NCBI RefSeq assembly: GCF_037975245.1
Contig: NC_092561.1
Coordinates: forward strand, 19,403,508-19,467,507
DNA length: 64,000 nucleotides
DNA from: Apostichopus japonicus
Lineage: Eukaryota; Echinodermata; Holothuroidea; Aspidochirotida; Stichopodidae
Reading direction: 5' to 3'
The position numbers were made by a program, and so were the translations under genes. The notes below the pieces were generated by a model, which saw only the letters and a program-made list of their open reading frames with translations, did not search any database and was not told where the DNA came from. Below, in pieces: positions 55,642 through 64,000 of the stretch (position 1 is the stretch's first letter; each line of letters starts with the position of its first letter).

Positions 55642-55773
55642 CGGTTATCCGTCTTCGATTATAACAATAAAATACGGTTATTCGTCTTGGAATACAACGA
55701 TGAAGGGCGGTTATCCGTCTTCGATTATAATAATAAAAAGAAAAATATCCGTCTTCGAATACAATGATGAAAA
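55642..55773. repeat. 33-bp minisatellite, four units
   Basis: Units start near 55642, 55675, 55708 and 55741, each like CGGTTATCCGTCTTCGATTA followed by an AAT-rich part. It lies about 130 bp upstream of GPCR 2, in its presumed intron or promoter. Confidence 0.85.
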
Positions 55774-57285
55774 TGGGAGAATTGATTCTACACGTGATCG
55801 ATTAAATTGAAGAAGTTAAGCTGTCCATGTATGTCCGTTTACAATATTGAAAAGTGGTTAGTAACCATGCCTTTTGTAGCATTCTCAAATTGCTGTTGAA
55901 ATCACACAACTATACGTTAAAAGAGGACTGAGCTCCCGAATTTGGTGCGAAATATAAATATTGATTCTCTGTAAACTTTCTCTTATTACAAACGCTTTGT
56001 TAAATAATTCATATACAACGTTTGCTCAGTGCACCGAAGACTAATTCCTTGTATATCTGTTAAGTGACTAGAGTATTGCACACTGAAGGAGAAATGGTTT
56101 TCTTGCAAAGACATTCGTTAATTGTTTGCGTTGTTTAGAGTGGATATTTCAATCACACGAAACGATTGAAACTACGCTCGTCTATAATGACTGTAACAAT
56201 TGATGCATTTCTCTTTATTCTTAATTTCAATCGGTTCTTCTCACTTGGAAGAGAACTTTCATCCGATAAAAGGTCAAAATTTACAATCCAATTCAATCGT
56301 CACGTTGATCGATAACTCTAGACCGCTCTACGAAATTTCCAATCCATTAGAAAGAATTTCCAATTGATAATCTTCTCGTCTACCTACGATAATTATCGAT
56401 GGAGCTTTGGCACAATTCATCAACAACTTAAAAAGTCAAGTTTAATTTGACTAGAGCGAGAAGGTCCACCTCTAAAGAGTAACTGATGAGAAGTTGCTGC
56501 GGAAGAGAAGGCTAAACAACTGCAAAAAACAACTGCTGTAGTTAATAATTTAATTAATTATGGTTCCTTGCGTAATAACAATTATAAAGAAAGAAAATCC
56601 GCAAACAAACCTGACACAATATTAATCGGTAAATCTTGAATCAAGACCCCTCTCCAAATGAGCTGCCGCGATAATTTCAACTTGCCAGTTTCCACAAAGA
56701 ATCTATCTCTGTTTCCTATCTACAAGCTTTTCTACTATTGATCTTTAAACTATAATGCGTCAGTTTTTCCTAATATAGAACTGCAAAACTGACATTCTGA
56801 GAAGATGAAGTAAGAAAACCAGGCTCTGTAACTTTTTTTTATATATTTCTTTTGATGACGCATTGTCTTGAATACATCAACTATACGAAATTATCACATG
56901 TACCATGCAGCATTACCAATGGCATGATGGTCTTAAATAATACAAATAAAACGTGCGCGTGGCTTAATTAAGTGACGTCACGGTACCGTAGAATATATTA
57001 TTTCTCAGTGAAAGTGGATTTGTCAATGCAGAGATTATTTTATGGTCAATGTTAACAAATATTGCTTAAACGGAGAGTACAGCTAAAAACATAGTCACGA
57101 CTTGCAGTATAGTGTATATTCGCAAGTTTCGTGAGCACTTGTAGCAAGTCTTGTTGGTTGCTAGGTAAACTGGCCTAATAGACGTTGTACCCTTTTGTCT
57201 GACTGCAAGAATTTACCATCTCTTCAGTGAATTCCGATCCATGAACCGAATCCACGAAAAGAACATAGTGAGTGCTCAGTTGCGT
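55774..57285. other. upstream flank of GPCR 2, nothing recognised
   Basis: AT-rich, no coding signal. The first untranslated exon of GPCR 2 may be here but no convincing donor was identified. Confidence 0.4.
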
Positions 57286-57292
57286 GTTATAG

Positions 57293-57321
57293 CAGGGAGT
57301 TGCCATCATTTAGACACCCTG
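57293..57321. mobile_element. 29-bp micro-insertion, CAGGG ends
   Basis: Starts CAGGGAGTTG and ends ACACCCTG, inverted at the tips, with a non-palindromic centre. Exact 7-bp direct repeats GTTATAG flank it (57286-57292, 57322-57328). Confidence 0.65.
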
Positions 57322-57482
57322 GTTATAGTAACTATGGTAATATCGAGAGAAGTTATACACAAAACAACACACATAACATTGCCATTGTTCATTTATCATA
57401 TTGTCACGTGATATGTGTATAATAAGATGAGTATCACTATTAGCTAGCGTATGGCAAGCCAGGTGGGACAAACACCGCATAA

Positions 57483-57670
57483 TATATCCGCGTATTAATT
57501 TGAATGTATAAACGCGTATCAATTCGAATATATACGCGTACATATACTATTAGCCAGTCATAAGGTTTAAATATATCCGCGTTTTAATTCGAAGGTAAGC
57601 ACGTATATTAATTCGAATACATTTGAGGATTAATTCGAATATATACACGTATTAATTGGAATATATACAA
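57483..57670. repeat. CGCGTATTAATTCGAATATA tandem motif
   Basis: At least six variants of TTAATTCGAATATAT spaced about 25-50 bp apart, several preceded by CGCG or CACG. Confidence 0.6.
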
Positions 57671-60600
57671 AGTTTTGCCCGAATTTTGATTCCCCTGAAA
57701 TTTGTGTAAGGGGGGGGGGGGCGAGAGGGGGGGGGGGGAGAGTGGCGTATCTTTTCACTCTTTAACCTCCATGGCCAATTCTCTCAGTAGGCGAGACGTC
57801 TATGAGAGGTATATTTCGCTGCCTGAAGTAGATTGCACATTTTATGTCGAAACTAAACAAATTCTCATATCATTTTGTAATTCGACGATAAGAAGTTTTT
57901 AAGCTTTGTGACTTTGTAAATGCGTCTGGCAACATCAATTAATTGTCATTGCGACTCGGATGAGATTCCAAACAAGCTAACTTTCAAACCAACTTCCAAA
58001 TGTTTCATTTTCAGGGGTAAATTAATAGAAGATTAAACTACAATAATAAAGATTTGGAACAATGCCAACCACGATGACGTCAGACATCTCCTGCTGCGGT
58101 TAACTTCCATCTGTAAAACAACGATCAACAAGACACAAATAAGTTACATGCAATCGACAATATCTCGTATTTAGGGAACAAGATAATTGAGAAGGGGCGG
58201 GGGCGGTCCAACAATAGTGTGCTTATCTTTCTCCCCCTCCCCTACCACCCCCCTTCCCATTTGTCTGCCACCGAAATATCCCTTCAGTGTGTTATTTATC
58301 TATCCAGATCAATTACAAAATAGGGCAGGGTGATTCTGAGTTCAACGTTTTTTAGCTGTTAAATGACTTGTTTTTTCTTCTGTTGGGGGGGGGGGGGGAG
58401 TGGGAGAGGGGGATTATTCCATTCATAGCATTCGATCATTTACCAGCCCTGAATCAAGTTTTCTTTCATTTAAAGTAAACCTTTGGTTTCCAAATGAGTT
58501 GAGATTATTTAACCTTTCAAATACAATCCAAGTACAACCGAAATTAAGCAGTCGTGACAAATGGCGAACATTAAGACGTCCAATTTACCATATGTCTAGT
58601 CCTAATGTTGAACACAACTGGGGCATTCACACTCAAGGACTAAATCCAAGGATTTATTTATATTTTCTCCTCACGGAAGTATGTTGCATAAAACTCTTCA
58701 AATAACAAGGATGAAACGATTTAACAGAATAAAGCGCTAGATTAGCAAACGTATTATCATCGATTAAAAAATCTATAGGAAAACGTGAAAAGCATCCATC
58801 ATGCGATCAGGATAAATGGTCCAAGAGAAACACGAATATATATGCAACCTCGATCACTCGCTTTGAATAAATTTCAAAGTAGCACGTGCATTTGACTTTC
58901 ATTATTCTAGGTTCAATCACAGAAATGTATAAATTTCTGTGCAGGGTCCAATGCAAACTGTCTAGTGCTGTTGGATTAGATATATATGGAAGCACGGAAG
59001 GGACATCAAATGACCAGGTGAAAAGGTGACTTTTAGCAGAAAAGGGCAATATTTGGGGAAGACGTCGAAAATCCGAACATTTCACGCGCTACAATACATG
59101 GTATCGTGCTTAATTACAGATTACCACGCAACTCTTGATTCTCACAGATTACGACCGAAACTCCATATAGGCCATCAGCTGAAGCTCAAAATGTGGCTGT
59201 AAAATCAGTTTCGTTCCAGCAACAACGGGTCTAGACTTTTAATGCATTTTTGGGTAGTTTAATGCATCACAAACATTATGTCAAAAGTTCTCCAAAAAAT
59301 TTCCTGCAGTATTTTTGTAAGAAACCCTTGAAATTGGGTATGTTATGTAGACATTACGTGCTACGATGCTATGTATTAGGAACACATGTGCTAACGTTAG
59401 ATTTGGTACAGTGGTGCATACATACCACTCTTTTCTTATATGTTAAATTACGGCTGATATATTTTTTTTGTAAAATAGTTGGGTCAGGGTTACAAGAATG
59501 GTGGAAGAGAATTCTGGTCTAAGGGTCAGTGAGGGTTGTTTTCAGGCATTACAAGTTGTGCCCCCCCCCCCCCCCCTCCATTTTCGCCAAATGGTAAAAA
59601 ATCACATTTTCAACTTTGAAATATGAAATACAATTTTTGCACATTATAACTTAAGGGTTTTAATTATAAAAATGTACCACTTTTAATAAACTCAGATATA
59701 ATGCTTTGTAATAAATCAAATATTTTTAGATTTTCCCCCTATGTTATGAATGCATTTCGTCTGTGCATGTATGCGTAAATATACACATATAATGAAAAGT
59801 TCCTCTCCATAATTGTTACACTCCCCATCCAAACTGTTTTACAAATGCGACCCCCTCCCCCTCTACTTTACATGTAGCTAAATCCCTAGTTACAATGAGA
59901 TGTACCAATGCCCCAAGACCAGTGAGCGATTTCTTTTGTATAAATCAATATATAAGTTGGCACACTAAGACGTCATGGCATATCGTAGATGTGAAATAAA
60001 GTTATAGTCGGTATATATCCGTTACCTTAGTACTCTTTCTACAGTCTTCTACAAAACTAGGTACTCTCTCCTTGTTACTGAAACGACATGTTTATAATTC
60101 GTGTTCCTGCAAAAAGAGTTTCCAAGGGAGTTAACGTATAAAAGAAAAGATCGACAAGGTTTCGAATGGTATTTTGAATAATAATAGTTCTATATTCTAC
60201 AAATAATATGAATAATAAAGGTGAATGGTACAAATAAGTGAATAACAAAGACAGTTAACTTAAGCCCCAGATAGAAAGAAATAATGTATCTATTAAGACT
60301 GGGTCGATACACTCAATGGTGTAGTAGAGCTGGGCCTTTGCGATGATTCAAGATACAGGTTCTTCATCAAAAGGCGCGGCGCGGAATTAATAAGTGATTA
60401 AAAGTTCATCCAAGGACAGTTGTACTAGTCTTAACAGTATCCACTTCAATTCACTGCATGGAAGTCATTTATGGTATGGAAAAGGGAAAGTCTATTCCGT
60501 AGTAGAGGTGAAGATAATTAGATGAAATAAAAGTCACTAAAGACTTGAATATCCTTCAGTCAAAACTTGAACAGATGCACAGAACATATTAACAATATGA

Positions 60601-61047
60601 ATAAAACAGGTAACGAAATGTTACGGCAAACAATAACGAACCGTGATATTGGAACAGGGTCAGGGGCGATGGTTCCCCAACAACAGTATATAAACCTTTG
60701 ACTGGTTTCAGGACGCGGTATTTGCGTCATCGTCATCAGTAAATGTAGTTGTGAATATGCAAGAGGTAAAGCATGCCCATAACACCCTCCTCCCCCCTCC
60801 CCTCCCCTCTCAAAAAAAAGTGTGATTTAAAGAAAATGTGGATATTTATCAAAGGTGTCTGGTAGGTAGGGTAATCTACGTAAAACTACTAATAGCTAAA
60901 ATGAATATATGAATAAGATCATGTTTTCTGGTTCCTTTAAACTCTGGGGAACAAAATAATGACAACATGACTTTGAAAAAGTTAACCCTCTTCACAAACT
61001 TCAAACTTGATTAAAATTTCAGACTAAGATATCAAGATTTAACACCA
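57671..61047. other. intergenic, low-complexity; nothing coding
   Basis: Poly-G tracts at 57711-57739 and 58386-58398, a poly-C run at 59561-59576, otherwise AT-rich. No supportable gene. Confidence 0.45.
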
Positions 61048-62996
61048 TCACAGTTCATCCTCCAAATCATCTTCCCCTGCATCAACAATCTCAACATCTT
61101 CTTGGAAGTTGCTGCAATTTCTATATTTACATAGGTCTGTACACGGTAGTTGTGCATTCATTCAGGAACATCTTCCTTTAAGACATTTGCCGACTCTACA
61201 GCTACTGCTGACACACTGAAGCAAAACATCTGGGTCAGGTGGCTTCGTCATCCAAGTGATTATAAGGTCATCATTTTCAAGTTTCCATCCATGTCCCTCT
61301 GGTGAGAGTGCATCAGTCCTTTGCTGCAATGCCCTACTGTGAATAGCAGCCTGGTTGGTGCAGCGCTTAACATGCTGGATCAGAGCATCTTTTGTTGGTG
61401 GTAAACTCTGCTCTGAGGAGGAGATGAACAGAACGCCTTGTACCATGAAATTCGATATTTTTGAGTCTCACATTTTATGATGGGGTACCAATATAATTAC
61501 AATTCAGCTAGAAATATGTTGCAAATTACTTTAATAATTTCAATGGAAAGATTAACCTGATATTGCATCTCAAAGCGTTTAGAGAATTTTTTAATTTTCC
61601 TTGGGGGAGGACCCCCATATTCCAAAAGTCCTAGATCCACCCCTGAACACTCAATGAACCACACATTGGAGAGAGAGTACTTTACCTTTCAAGATCTGTA
61701 TGTCTTCCTTGTCAAGAATTGTATCTAGTTTCTTCAACATAGAGAGTGGTACCTCACTTCAATGGCAACACGGTCTTTTCCTCTAATATTCATAAAATCT
61801 GGGCTCATCTTTTTTCCGCTCTGCTGCTTGTCGAAGCAATACCTTAATAAAATGAAATAAAAAAAGGAAATTGTTTTGCATTTTCTGTTGATCAAAATGT
61901 ATGTTTGAACAAATAAGAACTAAGACAATTTTATTTATATACCATGTGATCTGCTCATCTTCTATGGACAAACAAAGACACATTCAAATTTTGCAAACCA
62001 GTGTCATGCAAAAAAGAATTAAAACAGGCTTTTTTTTGACAGTACAGTACATTATCTCTTAATGTTATGGTTTAAAATATACAATGGTAGATTATATCTG
62101 TTACTAATAATAAAGGAGACAGATACTTGTTCATTTTGGTAAAGCTAGACAGGCTGACCATAAGACCTTGCAAACCTAACCTTATTGCACCTTTGTTACA
62201 CTTATTTTTCTAACTAAAATAATATCTCTATCATTCAAATAAAGGGCCACAGTAAGAAAACTATGAAGCCTGTATTTAACACTTAGGCTAGTGCCCAGAT
62301 GGAGAATTTGAAACAAATTTCCGTTCCTACCACCATATAACAAAACAAATCAGATGACCATGCCACTAATTATATTATGTTCAGGTCCAACACTGTGCCC
62401 TTTGACTTGGATTATATCCCTTAAGAGCTACTGATCTTGCATTATGCAACTTCTCTTAACACTTCAACTATGCCACAGAAGTACAAGTAGAGTCGTGTAG
62501 TATGCTTAGGCTTACCTCCATCGAAAGTCTCTGCCTGCTGCAGCTTGTCCCGTTTGCAACGCCTAGTAATGTATTGTTTCTTTTCCCACATATAATAAAT
62601 TGAACAGGCAATACACCAGAGCTTCTGCTTGGTTTCCTCGATCTTTTCCGTCAATTCTTCGTTTAAAATCATATGGGGTCTCCTCTGGAACTGTCCGTTT
62701 TCTTGCAGCAATGTGCTTGCTATCAATGAACCGCCTGTAACACTTATCGTGGAACCCCATCATACTATGCTGTTGAACACACGCTTGATCGTAGTAGGCC
62801 ATGGAGTAATCAGTAGTACGGCGATATCACTGTCTCCGCCGCTGAGATTAAGCCAATCTTTAGCGCAGGAAGTAACTTTAGTCCATCGTTTATTCGTCAG
62901 TGCCTTGAATGCTTCAAATTTTACAGATTCAATGTGCACTGAGCACTGTAGATTTCCGTGTGTCGGAGACTGACTAGCGCCCGTGGGAGCCGCCAT
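61048..62996 (-). pseudogene. broken gene of an invertebrate cysteine-rich (CxC-ended) family
   Basis: Three exons on the minus strand. Exon 1, 62996-62515, starts ATGGCGGCTCCC and ends at donor GGAG|GTAAGC. Exon 2, 61842-61686, has acceptor TTATTAAG and donor GAAAG|GTAAAG. Exon 3, 61412-61048, has acceptor CTCCTCAG. Exon 1 needs two frame changes to read through: KALTNKRWTKVTSCAKDWL, then GFHDKCYRRFIDSKH, then KLWCIACSIYYMWEKK. Exon 2 needs at least one (QAAERKKDEPRF, then KDRVAIEVRYHSLC). Exon 3 contains HGW and ITWMTKPPDPDVLL, then CRVGKCLKGRCS, an in-frame TGA (61164-61162), and an open remainder with LPCTDLCKYRNC and an acidic end. From memory, many invertebrates have large families ending in this HGW...CxC...LPCTDLC pattern; the function is unknown. 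A decayed copy is likelier than repeated base-calling errors. Confidence 0.7.
61600..61645. repeat. hAT-like terminus
   Basis: GGGGGAGGACCCCC followed by AAAAGTCCTAGATCCACCCC and TG resembles a common hAT 3' end. It lies in the intron between exons 2 and 3 of the broken gene; the partner end was not found. Confidence 0.4.
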
Positions 62997-64000
62997 GTTT
63001 GTTGTTTTCTACAAAGATTGCACACAGAACTCATGGCTCATTGGACAATTCATATCACATGGTACAGATATCTCACTGGCGCACAACTTTTGAACGTAAA
63101 ACGGCAAGTTTCTTAACATACGCAATAAAAAATATAGTTCGATCTTTCGAGCGGAATTGCAAAAAAACTGCAGGAAAGTACATGGAGAACTTTTGGATCA
63201 TTAATCTTAATTAATTTATGTATTCAATGCTGTAGAGAAATTTTAGACCCGCAGTTGCTGGAACGAAACAAGCGAATTTCGACCTTCAGCTGATGGCCTA
63301 ATATAAGTAAACAATGTAATGTCGTTCTCAAATAGCCATGTGTGTGTGAGTTGCGGGGTATTCTGCAATTGCGCCCTGGTAACTATGTAACAATTGTTTT
63401 TTTTTTTATCTTCAATTTTTTTATCAATTTGACAAGAAAATTCTGAGTGTGCAAAACTCTATTAATTTTCAGATTAATGTCTTACAACATGCAGTGGTAT
63501 GGATCAAGGGCAGGCACATATGGGGTCCACTTCCACCCCATCCTCTCTGTATTAGTTCCATGGTACATAACAGAGTTATTTTTTTTTAATATAAAAGTAG
63601 CAGTTCCGCGACTAAAACAATATTTTGGGGCTGTAGATTGTACGGTACTTTAAATGCCTATACTTCGAGTAGCAGTTCCACGGTACCACACAATATTGTT
63701 TAATGTGAATCTTATCTGACAACTAGGTCAAACCTTTCGCCCCTGCACTACCGCCCCATCCCCACCCCTCTCACTCCCCGCCTCCCTTCTCCCAATGCCA
63801 TCTAACTGTCCATGACATTCATCTCATTTCATCTTACAAGATACGAAGAGAAAACACACGTGTATATGACCAAACGACAGAATTCCCTTCCAACGTAGGC
63901 TTTATTTCCACCTATGGTTAAGTGTGATAGGCTGGATACTTATCCACTATATTCACATCCACACATGCATTTTAATATATCTATTCGATAAAGTGACAAA
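62997..64000. other. upstream flank of the broken gene; nothing else recognised
   Basis: No supportable coding sequence. A C-rich stretch occurs at 63736-63792. Confidence 0.45.

Overview
The window is eukaryotic nuclear DNA: AT-rich, with spliced genes (GT-AG introns), long (TA)n and poly-G/C tracts, and a dense load of small transposable elements. The gene content (a BMPER/crossveinless-2-type protein, two intronless-ORF class A GPCRs, a secreted EF-hand protein) and the repeat style fit a marine invertebrate deuterostome. An echinoderm, perhaps a holothurian, is my best guess, but no single feature proves it.

Layout. 0-6.4 kb: the last seven coding exons of a BMPER-like gene (+), with a LINE fragment, a SINE and a 1.3-kb satellite-filled TIR element in its introns. 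6.4-14.6 kb: gene-poor, with SINEs, MITEs and very small palindromic insertions. 14.7-15.8 kb: GPCR 1 (+). 16-22 kb: hAT-like and LINE debris. 22.2-28.9 kb: a secreted four-EF-hand gene (+) with a TATA box and a non-coding first exon. 29-34 kb: low-complexity DNA and a SINE. About 34.6-51.3 kb: a CpG-poor tract with no recognisable coding exon; a strong minus-strand splice donor lies at its right edge (51.43 kb) and a weaker plus-strand one at its left (34.31 kb). It also holds a tandem duplication, a composite hAT-like structure and a 12-bp satellite. 52-54 kb: a foldback SINE and two MITEs. 54.5-55.5 kb: GPCR 2 (-), a paralogue of GPCR 1. 61.0-63.0 kb: a broken three-exon gene (-) of a cysteine-rich family.

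The genes do not form a pathway. BMPER proteins act extracellularly on BMP ligands, the GPCRs are orphan-like receptors, and the EF-hand protein is predicted to enter the secretory pathway.

The most unusual signal is a set of eight palindromic or terminally inverted insertions only 26-33 bp long. They fall in two sequence families (CAGGGAG... and CATGGAGG...), and each is flanked by a direct repeat of about 7 bp. One sits inside a MITE whose sister copies show the empty site. They look like the smallest possible DNA transposons: two inverted ends with almost nothing between them.
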